In this document: piece by piece, positions 49,799 to 58,451 of the stretch
How positions within the stretch are numbered: position 1 is the first letter of the stretch
How the letters are laid out: each line of letters starts with the position of its first letter
From: Deltaproteobacteria bacterium
GTDB taxonomy: Bacteria; Myxococcota_A; Polyangia; DRWM01; JAAZOP01
Reading direction: 5' to 3'
Assembly (NCBI GenBank): GCA_016218765.1
Contig: JACRCZ010000116.1
Location: 1 to 64,000 of the forward strand
Length of the DNA: 64,000 nt
The notes under the pieces: generated by a model
Seen by the model: the letters and a program-made list of their open reading frames with translations, nothing else
Told to the model about the DNA's origin: nothing
The model's database searches: none
Position numbers and translations under genes: made by a program

Positions 49799-52700
49799 CT
49801 AGATCAGGTGCGCGCGCACCGCCGAGTACTCCGGACTCACCGCGAACTGCAGCAGGTCCGACAGCGCGGGCACCATGCGCGACGCGTCCCACGCGTTCGG
49901 GGAGCCCGCGTGCGGCGCCGGGATCCCCGCCATGCCGTGGACCGCGGCCCGCGCCGCCGCGAAGTCGCCGCACGCGATCAACCCGCCGCGGTTCGCCGTC
50001 AGCGTCGCCGCCGCCTGCCACCCAGACAGGTCCGGCGGCGCCGGCGTCGCGTACTCCCGGCACGGCCCCGCCAGCCCCCGCCGCACGCTCCAACCCAGCG
50101 CCTTCCCCACCCGTTGCACCATCGCCGGGTCCCCCAACCCCTCCACGTGCTGGCCCGCGACCCCGTCCAGCAGACGCTTCACCTCGCCCGGCGGCAGCAG
50201 CACCGCCAACGCCTGGCCCGCCGCCAGAAGCGCCAGGACCCGCCCCAGGTAGAACCGCGCCAGCACCCGGTCCGCCCCGCCGAATCCCGCCGCCAGAATC
50301 ACTTGCGGGCGCTCGTCGATCACGAACGTCGCCGTCACCCCCGGTCGCCTCGTGAAGAAGGCATCGTACTTCTCCACCCCGAACGCCGCCGCGATCGCCG
50401 CCAGATCCTGCGCGATCGGCGCCCCCCGCGGCACCGCCTCCAGCCCTCCGTAGTCCGGCTGCGGATACAACGTCGCCAGCTTCGGACCCGCCGCCGCCAG
50501 CAGCTCCAACGCCACCCGCGGCTCCGCCGGGTGCACGACCCACCGCACGAGCTGGTCCCGCCGCAACGCCTTGTCGCCCGCCGGAGCCAACACCTGCCGC
50601 GCCACCGCCTCCACGCCCCCGTCCGCCGCTCCGAACGCCGCCAGCACCTGCGCCGCCGGCACCCGCAACGTCCCCACTCGCTCGTCCCGCTCCGCCAGCC
50701 GGAGCAGCCCCGCGTAGACCTCGCCCCGGAACGGATCGCGCCGCGCCGCCTCCAGGAGACTCGCCCGCACCTCGTCGTTGTCGCCCGAGACCTGCGCCAG
50801 AAGCAGCCGCGCGTCGACCTCCTCCGGCAACAGCTCCACCGCCGTCCGCAGCTCGCCCTCCGCCTCCACCAGTCGCCCCTGCGCCGCCAGGATGCGCCCC
50901 ACCAGCAGGTGCAACGGCCCCGCCCGGCGCTGCAGCGCCGGCGGCAGCCGGTACAACGCGTCCTTCAGGATCGCCACCGCCTCGTCGCCCCCCAGCTCCC
51001 GCAACGCGAACGCCTGCACCGCCCCCATCGCTGCCGGCGCATCCAGGGACGACCGCACGGCGCTCAGGAAACACTCGCCCACCCGCGCCGCGTCCCGGCG
51101 CCCGCGAGCCAGCCGCGCCAGCTCCAGCCACCCCTCCGCCGCCCGCTCCGGCGGCTCCACCGCCACCAGCCGCGCGACCGTGTCCTCCACGGCCGCCCAG
51201 TTCTGCGCGTGCCGCGACACCGCGGCCAGCCGCCGCAACATCTCCGGATCCGCCCCGTCCGGTCCCAGCGCGTCCCGCAGGAGCTGCTCCGCCTCGCCGT
51301 ACAACCCCAGCCGCTCGGTCAGGATGTCCACCCGCCACAGCCGTACCCGACGCCACTCCGCCCCGCGCGCCCCCAGCTCCGCCTCGGCCAGCCGGAACGC
51401 GTCGATGGCCTGCTGCCAGGACTCCTGGCCCGCCCGGATCTCACCCAGCATCACCAGCGCCTCGCCGTGCCGCGGCGCCACCGCCAGGAGCTGGTCCAGC
51501 ACGCTCGCCGCGTCCGCGGGCGACTCCAGCCGCTCCCGCAACGTCCGCGCCAGCTCGAACAGCACCGGCGGCCGCTTGGTCGGCTCCAGCGCGGCCGCGT
51601 GCCGCCGCAACATCGTCGCCAGCGCCGGCCAGTCGCCCCCCTCCCGCAACCGCTGCCCCAGCGCCGCACCCACCCGCTCGTCCCCCGGCGACAGCTCGAA
51701 CGCCGCCGCCAGCGCCGACCGCGCCCGTCCCGGATCCCCCAGCCGTTCGAGCGCCAGCTCCGCCGCCCGGCGCAGCGCGTCCAGCCGCGCCCCCACCCGC
51801 GCCGTCGTCTCCGCCGAGCCCTCCTGCTCCAGAAGCTCCACGGCCCGCCCCCACTGTTCCTGCACCTCCGCCGCCGCCCGCGCCGCCCGCACCGCCGGCA
51901 GGAAACCCGGCGCCTCCTTCGCCGCCAGATCCACCTGCCCGAGCAGCGACGTCACGTCCCCCGCGGCCTCCATCGCCGCCGCCAGCCGCAGCCGCAAGCC
52001 CGCACGTTCCGCCGGATCCGCCGCCACCGCCAGCCGCCGTGCCAACAAGACGTTGGGCGCCACCGACTCCAGACACGCCTCCTCGCACAGGCGGATCGCC
52101 TCGCGATCGTCCGGCTTCGCCTCCAACGCCGCCGCCAGCCGCTCGCCCGCGTCCACCCGCAGGTGCGCCTCGCGCAACGCCGCCTCTTCCTTGAGATACG
52201 CCGCCGCCACCGCCGGCTCCCCCGCCGCCGCCGCGGCCAGCCGCGCCAGCACGTCCGCGGCGTCCCGCCACTGCTTCTCCCGCACGTGCAGCACGAACAG
52301 CTCCCGCAGCGTCGCCTCGTCCTGCGGCACCGCCTCCAGGATCCGCTCCAGCACGTCCATCGCCTCGCGCGGCTTCCCCAGCCGCCACGCGACGAGCGCC
52401 CCCAGCTTGCGCAACCACGGTACCCGCGCGGCCTCGTCCGGCGCCGCCTCCGCCGCCGCCCGGCACACCTCCCGCACCACCGCCCAGTCCCCCGTTCGCG
52501 CCAACACGCGCTCCAACCCCAGGAACGCAGGCTCGTGCGACGGCATCGCAGCCAACGCCGCCTTGTACGAGGCCACCGCCTCCATCGGCGCCCCCAGCCG
52601 CTCCGCCAGCAGATCCCCCACCCGCACCCGCAACGTCGCCGCCCGACCCGCCTGCCCCGGACCCGGCTGCCCCGCATCCGTCCGAGCGGCCGAGGAAACG

Positions 52701-55381
52701 TCCAGCTCCACCCCGGCCAGCGCCGCGTCGACCTCCGCCAGCTCCTTCCACTCCCCCCGCCGCTCGAACAGCCGCGCCAACGCCTCCAGCACCCCCGCGT
52801 GCCGCGGCGCGAGCGCCTGCGCCCTGCGGCACCGCGCCAGCGCGTCCGCATCGTCCCCCAACCGCTCCGACGCCGTCGCCGCCGTCACGAGCAGCCGCTC
52901 CACCTGCTCCTCCGCCGGCAACCCCACGAGCGCCGCGTCCGCGTACCGCAAGGAGTCCGCCCACCGCCCCCTCATCTCCGCCAGCCGCGCCAGCGCCTCC
53001 AGCGCCCCGCGATGGCCCGCGAACGCACCCACCGCCGCCTCGTACGCCGCTTTGGCCCCGGCCTCGTCACCCGCCTGCTCCTGCGCCGTCAGGCCCGCCC
53101 GCCACAACAGCTCCGCCTTCGCCTCCGGACTCGCCGCCAGCTCCGACTCCTCCCGCAGCCGCGCCGCCCGCTCCCCCCACCGCCCCAGCAACCCGTACAG
53201 CCGCCCCAGCTCCCGCACCACCGTCACGTCGCCCGCGGCCAAACCCCGGAGCCGCTCGTACGCCTCCACCGCACCCGCACGATCCCCGAGCCGCTCCTCC
53301 CGCAGCGCGCCCAGCCGCCGCAAGTGCGCCCGCCGCTCGGCATCGTCCGCCGCGACGTCCACCCACCGCTCGAGCAGCCCCGCCAGCTCCTTCCACGCCC
53401 CCGCCTGCTCGTACCACCGCGCCAGCCCGTCGAACGCGGCCCGGTTCCGCGGCTCCGCCCCCAACGCCCGCTCGTACGCCGTCCGCGCCAGCTCCGCCGC
53501 CTCCGGACTCCGCTCGCACGCCGTCCCCGCCCGCACCAGCGCCGCCGCCCGCGCCGCCGCCTCCCCGATCCGCGCGGCCGCCAGGATCTGCAACGACGCC
53601 CGCTCCGCCGCCTTCCCCTCCCACGCTTCCCCTCCGACCGCCAGCCGCCGGCCGCCGGCCGCCGACCCCTCCGCCCCCAGCAGCCCCAGCAGCGCCTGCA
53701 CCACCGCCGCGTTCGCCGGAGCCTGCTCCAGCGCCGCACGCAGCACCGCAATCGCCTCCTCCCGCCGCCCCAGCCGCTCCGCCAGCACCTGCGCCCGCCG
53801 CAGCGCGAGCGCGGACTGCTCTTCCGGCGTCGCCGCGAGCCCCGCGCGACGGGCGAGCACCGCCTGTCGCCCCTCGTCGTCCCCCGTGCGGCGGCGGATC
53901 TCGATCAGCGCGTCCAGCGGCGCCGGGTCCTCCGGCCGCACGCGCGCCGCTTCCTCCAGCCACGTCGACGCGCGCTCCGCGTCCCCCACCCGCTCCGCCG
54001 CCAGCGTCCCCGCTCGCAGGAAGGCCGAGAACTTCGCCGCCGGGTCGCTCGTCGCCCCGGCGAAGCGCGCCAGCACGTTGCACAGATCCAGCCACCGGCC
54101 GGCCTGCGCGTACAACCGCTCCAGCGAGGCCAACGCCAGCGGGTCCGTCGGCGACCCCGCCAGCACCAGCTCCCACGACGCCGCCGCCCGCTGCGGATCT
54201 CCCAACGCCGAGTCGCAGAGCAGCGCCGCCTCCCGGCGCAACCCCAGGGATCTCTCCCCCGACACCGCCGCCGCCGCCTTCTCCAGCGCGTCCGCCGCCG
54301 CACCCCACGCGCCGTTCGCCGCGAAGAGCGTGCGCAGCGCCTCCGTCGCCGACGGATCCCCCGGCACCAGCGCCAGCGCCCGCGCGAAATCCTCCGCCGC
54401 GTCCGCACGCTGCAACCCGTCGCGCAGGATCCGCCCGCGCTCCAGGTGCAGCGCCGCCCGCGCCGCAGGCTCCGCCGCACCCGCCAGCTCCCGATCGATC
54501 GCGCGGAGGGCTTCGTCCCACGCCTTGCGCCGCCGCAGGAAGCGCCGACGCTCCCGGTGCGCCAGCCCCAGCTCCGGACACACCTCCGCCGCCTGCTGCA
54601 CCCGCGCCTCGACTTTCGCCGCCGGCGCTCCGCTCGCCTCCAACAGCCGCGCGATCTCCAGGTGCAGCAACGCCGCCCGGCGCGTCTCCGCCGGCGCCAC
54701 CGCCCGCACCTCCTCGTCCAGGAACGCGATCTCCGCCTCCACCCCGCCGCGCCCGGCAGCCGACGGAACCGACGGCCGCACGACCTCCGCCGCCGGAGCC
54801 GCACCGCGTCCGCCCGCCGCCGCCGCGATCGGTTGCCCGATCAACGTCCGGCTCCCCAGCCCCGACGGCGCCGGCACCCTCGCCGCCGCCGGCCCCGCAG
54901 GCGTCGGCAGCCGCGCGCTCCCGACCCCCGGCTGCGTCGGAATCCGCGGCGCCGCCGGCCCCGCTGGCGTCGGCATCCTCGACCCTGCCCCCTCGCCGAC
55001 CGCCGACCGCCCGCCCGCCTGCCCCGAGCCCGTCGAGGGGCGGACCGGCGACCCACCCGGCCCCACCGGCTTCGCCAGATCGTCGAAGTCGATCTCCGGC
55101 AGGCTGATCTCCGCCGTCGTCGGCTCGGGCGTCGGCAGCCGCGACCGCGCCCCGGCAGGCGCCGCCACCGGCACCGCCGCCTTCGCCCCCGGTCGCGGCG
55201 GCGCCCCGCCCGCCGGCATCCCAGGTCGCCCCGGTACCGCCACGCCCGGCATCCCAGGCCGCATCGGCGCCGGACGCACCCCGCCGGCCTTCCCCGGCGC
55301 GGCCGGCGTCGCCGGAGGCTTCGCCGGCTGCGCGGGCGGTCGTGTGCCGGGTCGCACCGGCGACTTCTTCTCGTCAGCCAT
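49799..55381 (-). CDS. Giant TPR-repeat protein (1860 aa)
   Basis: ATG 55381 (MADEKKS) sits six bases after GGGAGGGG; the GTG at 55384 is less well placed. The first 210 residues are Pro/Ala/Gly-rich with RLPTPAGPAA-like repeats and are probably disordered; they include PSTGSGQ, which is translated from a family b element. From about residue 230 to 1600 there are continuous TPR-like helical pairs (ALLHLEIARLLEA, LLRDALGPDGADPEML). The last 200 residues form a module resembling the end of the other giant TPR protein. No signal peptide or membrane span; likely a cytoplasmic scaffold. Confidence 0.85.
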   Translation of the reverse strand: MADEKKSPVRPGTRPPAQPAKPPATPAAPGKAGGVRPAPMRPGMPGVAVPGRPGMPAGGAPPRPGAKAAVPVAAPAGARSRLPTPEPTTAEISLPEIDFDDLAKPVGPGGSPVRPSTGSGQAGGRSAVGEGAGSRMPTPAGPAAPRIPTQPGVGSARLPTPAGPAAARVPAPSGLGSRTLIGQPIAAAAGGRGAAPAAEVVRPSVPSAAGRGGVEAEIAFLDEEVRAVAPAETRRAALLHLEIARLLEASGAPAAKVEARVQQAAEVCPELGLAHRERRRFLRRRKAWDEALRAIDRELAGAAEPAARAALHLERGRILRDGLQRADAAEDFARALALVPGDPSATEALRTLFAANGAWGAAADALEKAAAAVSGERSLGLRREAALLCDSALGDPQRAAASWELVLAGSPTDPLALASLERLYAQAGRWLDLCNVLARFAGATSDPAAKFSAFLRAGTLAAERVGDAERASTWLEEAARVRPEDPAPLDALIEIRRRTGDDEGRQAVLARRAGLAATPEEQSALALRRAQVLAERLGRREEAIAVLRAALEQAPANAAVVQALLGLLGAEGSAAGGRRLAVGGEAWEGKAAERASLQILAAARIGEAAARAAALVRAGTACERSPEAAELARTAYERALGAEPRNRAAFDGLARWYEQAGAWKELAGLLERWVDVAADDAERRAHLRRLGALREERLGDRAGAVEAYERLRGLAAGDVTVVRELGRLYGLLGRWGERAARLREESELAASPEAKAELLWRAGLTAQEQAGDEAGAKAAYEAAVGAFAGHRGALEALARLAEMRGRWADSLRYADAALVGLPAEEQVERLLVTAATASERLGDDADALARCRRAQALAPRHAGVLEALARLFERRGEWKELAEVDAALAGVELDVSSAARTDAGQPGPGQAGRAATLRVRVGDLLAERLGAPMEAVASYKAALAAMPSHEPAFLGLERVLARTGDWAVVREVCRAAAEAAPDEAARVPWLRKLGALVAWRLGKPREAMDVLERILEAVPQDEATLRELFVLHVREKQWRDAADVLARLAAAAAGEPAVAAAYLKEEAALREAHLRVDAGERLAAALEAKPDDREAIRLCEEACLESVAPNVLLARRLAVAADPAERAGLRLRLAAAMEAAGDVTSLLGQVDLAAKEAPGFLPAVRAARAAAEVQEQWGRAVELLEQEGSAETTARVGARLDALRRAAELALERLGDPGRARSALAAAFELSPGDERVGAALGQRLREGGDWPALATMLRRHAAALEPTKRPPVLFELARTLRERLESPADAASVLDQLLAVAPRHGEALVMLGEIRAGQESWQQAIDAFRLAEAELGARGAEWRRVRLWRVDILTERLGLYGEAEQLLRDALGPDGADPEMLRRLAAVSRHAQNWAAVEDTVARLVAVEPPERAAEGWLELARLARGRRDAARVGECFLSAVRSSLDAPAAMGAVQAFALRELGGDEAVAILKDALYRLPPALQRRAGPLHLLVGRILAAQGRLVEAEGELRTAVELLPEEVDARLLLAQVSGDNDEVRASLLEAARRDPFRGEVYAGLLRLAERDERVGTLRVPAAQVLAAFGAADGGVEAVARQVLAPAGDKALRRDQLVRWVVHPAEPRVALELLAAAGPKLATLYPQPDYGGLEAVPRGAPIAQDLAAIAAAFGVEKYDAFFTRRPGVTATFVIDERPQVILAAGFGGADRVLARFYLGRVLALLAAGQALAVLLPPGEVKRLLDGVAGQHVEGLGDPAMVQRVGKALGWSVRRGLAGPCREYATPAPPDLSGWQAAATLTANRGGLIACGDFAAARAAVHGMAGIPAPHAGSPNAWDASRMVPALSDLLQFAVSPEYSAVRAHLI
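55022..55040. repeat. CCCCGAGCCCGTCGAGGGG element inside the TPR gene (family b)
   Basis: A 19-bp variant of the CCCTGAGC..GTCGAAGGG word lies in frame in the Pro-rich N-terminus and is flanked by GGTCGGCGG-like sequence. It is translated as RPSTGSGQ. Confidence 0.65.
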
Positions 55382-55461
55382 CACGCCCCTCCCTGTCCGT
55401 CGGGCTCATCACAGGTCGCTCCCTCCGCATGGTAGGCCCCCCCGCCCACACGCCGCAATCG

Positions 55462-56451
55462 TCACCTCCGCAACCGCTCCAGCGCCTCCCAGAAATCTCC
55501 CGGCGGCCGCCGGCTCCACCGCAGCGGCTCCCCCGTCGCCGGATGCTCCAGCCCCAGCTCCGCCGCGTGCAACATCACCCGCGGCGCCGCAATCCACGGC
55601 CCCGCGTACTCCCGCCCGTACACCCGCTCCCCCAGCAGCGGATGCCCCGCCTCCGCCAGATGGATCCGGATCTGGTGCGTCCGCCCCGTCTCCAGCCGAC
55701 ACCCCACCAGCGTCGCACCGTGCAACCGCTCCACAGGCTCCACGTGCGTCACCGCCTCCCGCCCTTCCTCCGCCCGCACCTCCCTCCCGAAACGTGCCGA
55801 CGCCAACGACCCGCGCCGCCCGTCCCCGCGGTCCGCCAACAGCCGCGACCGGATCGTCCCCCCCTCCACCTCCCCGTGCGCCAGCGCCAGGTAGCGCCGG
55901 TGGATCGAGTGCACCCGGAACTGCGCCTTCAGCCGCTGCCGCGCCAGGAACGTCCGACCGAACACGATCAGCCCGCTCGTCTCCTTGTCCAACCGGTGCA
56001 CCACCGACAACGCCGGGTGCGCCCCGCTCCGCTTGCCCCCGCGCTCCGTCCGCGACAACAGCCGCCGCACCAGCAGGTCCAGCGTCCCCCGCTCCCCCCG
56101 CTCGTACGGCATCGTGCTCACGCCGCTCGGCTTGTCCACCACCACGAGGTGCGCGTCGACATGCACCAGCGCCGTCGCCGGCAGATCCCCCGCTCCCGTC
56201 AACCGCCGCAGCTCCGGCCGGAAGACCACCACCGCCCCCGCCCCGACCCGCACCCTCCCGTCCGTCACCACCTCCCCGTCCACCGTGATCTTCCCGTCCG
56301 CGATCCACCGCCGCGCGCGACTCCACGGCACCTCGAACAACGCCCGCACCACCCCGTCCAGCATCGACGACGCCAGCTCCGCCGGCACCCGCCGCTCCCC
56401 CCCCGTCGCTTCCCCTCGCCTCTCGCCGCCCCCGTCGCCGTGTTCATCCAC
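55462..56451 (-). CDS. RluA-family 23S rRNA/tRNA pseudouridine synthase (329 aa)
   Basis: Converts specific uridines to pseudouridine. An N-terminal S4-like RNA-binding domain (SRARRWIADGKITVDGEVV) precedes the synthase domain with VDKPSGV, the catalytic-Asp motif VHRLDKETSGLIVFGR, RYLALAHGEVE and GRTHQIRIHLAEAGHPLLGERVYG. This matches RluC/RluD-type enzymes, but the exact target cannot be told from sequence. The start is uncertain: GTG 56451 is used; ATG 56364 (MLDGVV) would also keep the S4 domain. The frame beyond 56451 runs antisense through the next gene and is not coding. Divergent from the FHA/TonB-C gene. Confidence 0.9.
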   Translation of the reverse strand: MDEHGDGGGERRGEATGGERRVPAELASSMLDGVVRALFEVPWSRARRWIADGKITVDGEVVTDGRVRVGAGAVVVFRPELRRLTGAGDLPATALVHVDAHLVVVDKPSGVSTMPYERGERGTLDLLVRRLLSRTERGGKRSGAHPALSVVHRLDKETSGLIVFGRTFLARQRLKAQFRVHSIHRRYLALAHGEVEGGTIRSRLLADRGDGRRGSLASARFGREVRAEEGREAVTHVEPVERLHGATLVGCRLETGRTHQIRIHLAEAGHPLLGERVYGREYAGPWIAAPRVMLHAAELGLEHPATGEPLRWSRRPPGDFWEALERLRR

Positions 56452-56490
56452 GCCGCCAAGTATACCCGCATCCGCCCCGCCGCTTCCCCC

Positions 56491-56532
56491 CTTTGCGCCC
56501 TCTGCGTCTCTTTGCGCCCTTTGCGCGAAATC
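56491..56532 (-). repeat. GCGCAAAGGGCGCAAAGAGACGC repeat (family a)
   Basis: On the minus strand TTTCGCGCAAAGGG, CGCAAAGAGACGC and AGAGGGCGCAAAG run in tandem, in the divergent spacer between the pseudouridine synthase and FHA/TonB-C genes. Confidence 0.75.
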
Positions 56533-56640
56533 CCGGAACCCGAACGCAAGACGGTTGTCATGGTCCTCCGCCAGCGCACGACCGGCGACGACGGGAACGC
56601 GAGGGTGGACGATGCCGGAGGTGCGCGCAGGAGGTGGCCC

Positions 56641-58287
56641 ATGAGTATCCAATTCCCCGTTCCGCTCCCCTTCCCCATCGGCTTCGGTCAGGACGCGACG
56701 GCGCCGCAGCAGGCGTGCCCGCGTCCCGCCCGCCCGCGCCTCGTCGCGGATCTCTCCAAGGTCGAGGATCCCAGCCGGCAGATCGGCGAGTTCGTCGCCG
56801 TCTGGAACGGCGCCGTCCTCGGCGTCAAGCACTTCACCCGCAAGTCGGACAACCGCTCCTTCCGCGTCGGCGAAAACCCCGCCTGCGACCTCTGGCTCCC
56901 CCTCGAACAGCTCGGCGGCCGCGACGACGTGCGCCTCGTCCGCGTCGCCGGAGAGCACATCGTCGTAACCGTCCTCCCCGGCGCCACCGCCGAAGTCCGC
57001 CACGCCGACGGGACCACGACCGCGCTCCCCGAGCTGATCCGCGACGGCCGCGCGGTCCCCTCGACCAGGCTCGAGGGCGCCCACGAGGTCACCCTGTCGG
57101 CCGGCGACCGCATGCACCAGGACTTCGGCCAGTTCACCTTCCTCGCCAGCATGGTCGCACGCCCCAAGCTGTCGCTCGCCCGCCGGCACGAGTACAAGAC
57201 CGCCGGTTTCGTCGCCGCCAGCCTCGCCCTCCACGTCGTGTTCATGGCCGTCGCGTGGCAGTCCCAGGCCGACTACGAGGGCATCGCCATCGACGTCGCC
57301 TCCCAGGACCAGGCCTACGCCCAGCTCATGACCATGGCGCCGCCCCTCGCTCTCAAGGTGGACGAGATCCAGCTCGAGGAAGAGAACGAGGACCAGGCCA
57401 TCGAGGACGAGGTCGCCGCGGACGAGCCGGCCGACGACGCCGCGGATCGCGAGGAAGGCGGCTCCGGCACACGCGCCGCCGGCGACGAAGGCCAGGCCGG
57501 CGAGCGCACCGCCCCGGACGTCGACCGGATGATGGGCGTCAAGGGCCCGCGCGACAACCCCAACCCCCACATGGCGAAGACCAAGATCGCCGAGGCTGCC
57601 CTGTCCTCGGGCGTCATGGGCGCCCTCCAGGCCATCCAGGACGGCGCACCGACCTCGATGTTCTCCCCCTTCACCACCGCCCTCGGCAACGACCCGATCA
57701 GCACCCGCGGCCACCTCATGGGCAGCGACTACGGCCCCGCCTACGGCGTCGGCGGCCTCGGCATGTTCGGCACCGGCACCGGCGGCAACGGCACCAACCT
57801 CTACGGCTACGGCCTCGGCGAAGTCGGAGTGATGGGCCCCGGCTACGGCACGGGCGACGACGTCGGCATCGGCCGCGGCGGCGACGACCTCGGACGCGGC
57901 AGGCCTCGCGGGCCCTCCGACACCACCCCGACCCTGCGCGCCCACGCCGAGTCCGGCCCCGGCTTCCGCATCGTCGACGTCTTCGTCGGCGGCGGACTCT
58001 CCAAGGAAGTGATCCAGCGCGTCATGCGGCTCCAGCACAACCGGATCAAGCACTGCTACGAGCGCGCCCTGCACGCCTCGCCCGATCTCGCCGGACGCGT
58101 CACCGTCAACTTCTCCGTCGCCCCCGAAGGCTACGTCCGCGGCGTCCGCACCGTCTCCGACTCCCTCGGCGACGGCGAAGTCGCCCAGTGCATCGAAGGC
58201 ATCATCGACCGCCTCAACTTCCCCTCCGCCGACGGCATCACCACCGCCACCTACCCCTTCCTCTTCCAGACCGCCGGCGCCGAGTAG
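56641..58287 (+). CDS. Gliding-motility-type protein: FHA-like N-terminus, one span, AgmX/PglI (TonB-like) C-terminus
   Basis: 548 aa; ATG 56641 has GCAGGAGG upstream. Residues about 50-165 (SFRVGENPACDLWLP..., then HIVVTVLPGATAEVRH) look like an FHA or FHA-derived domain in the cytoplasm. One span follows at about 180-200 (FVAASLALHVVFMAVAW), then an acidic stretch and a Gly-rich region (GYGLGEVGVMGPGYGTG). The last 90 residues (VMRLQHNRIKHCYERAL, GRVTVNFSVAPEGYV, YPFLF) are the AgmX/PglI C-terminal domain. From memory, Myxococcus GltG and GltJ/AgmX share this plan and transmit energy across the envelope in gliding. No other glt/agl genes are nearby, so the function here is open. Confidence 0.82.
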   Translation: MSIQFPVPLPFPIGFGQDATAPQQACPRPARPRLVADLSKVEDPSRQIGEFVAVWNGAVLGVKHFTRKSDNRSFRVGENPACDLWLPLEQLGGRDDVRLVRVAGEHIVVTVLPGATAEVRHADGTTTALPELIRDGRAVPSTRLEGAHEVTLSAGDRMHQDFGQFTFLASMVARPKLSLARRHEYKTAGFVAASLALHVVFMAVAWQSQADYEGIAIDVASQDQAYAQLMTMAPPLALKVDEIQLEEENEDQAIEDEVAADEPADDAADREEGGSGTRAAGDEGQAGERTAPDVDRMMGVKGPRDNPNPHMAKTKIAEAALSSGVMGALQAIQDGAPTSMFSPFTTALGNDPISTRGHLMGSDYGPAYGVGGLGMFGTGTGGNGTNLYGYGLGEVGVMGPGYGTGDDVGIGRGGDDLGRGRPRGPSDTTPTLRAHAESGPGFRIVDVFVGGGLSKEVIQRVMRLQHNRIKHCYERALHASPDLAGRVTVNFSVAPEGYVRGVRTVSDSLGDGEVAQCIEGIIDRLNFPSADGITTATYPFLFQTAGAE

Positions 58288-58301
58288 CCCCCTCGTCCCC
58301 G

Positions 58302-58398
58302 CCAACTCGACCCCCTCCGCTCCCCACCAACAACTCGACCCGATCAACCAACCAACAACTTGACCCCATCGACCAACCACCATTTGCCCCCTCCCCCA
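58302..58398 (+). repeat. Double copy of the GATC(A/G)ACCAACCA element (family e)
   Basis: Two successive copies: AACTCGACCCGATCAACCAACC then AACTTGACCCCATCGACCAACC, trailed by a C-rich tract. It fills the spacer before the Asp-Ala-repeat lipoprotein gene. Confidence 0.75.
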
Positions 58399-58451
58399 AT
58401 CCGGCCTACCCTGTCACCGTGACAAACGCCGGGGGGCAAACGGAGCGAGGA

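Noticed and set aside
48704-55435. A 2243-codon plus-strand open frame antisense to the second giant TPR gene (similar antisense frames at 31771-37206, 8064-10730 and 14510-18217).
   Set aside because: They arise because GC-rich codons leave few stops on the opposite strand. Their translations are Arg/Pro/His-rich, lack domains and lack ribosome-binding sites, while the sense frames show clear family motifs.
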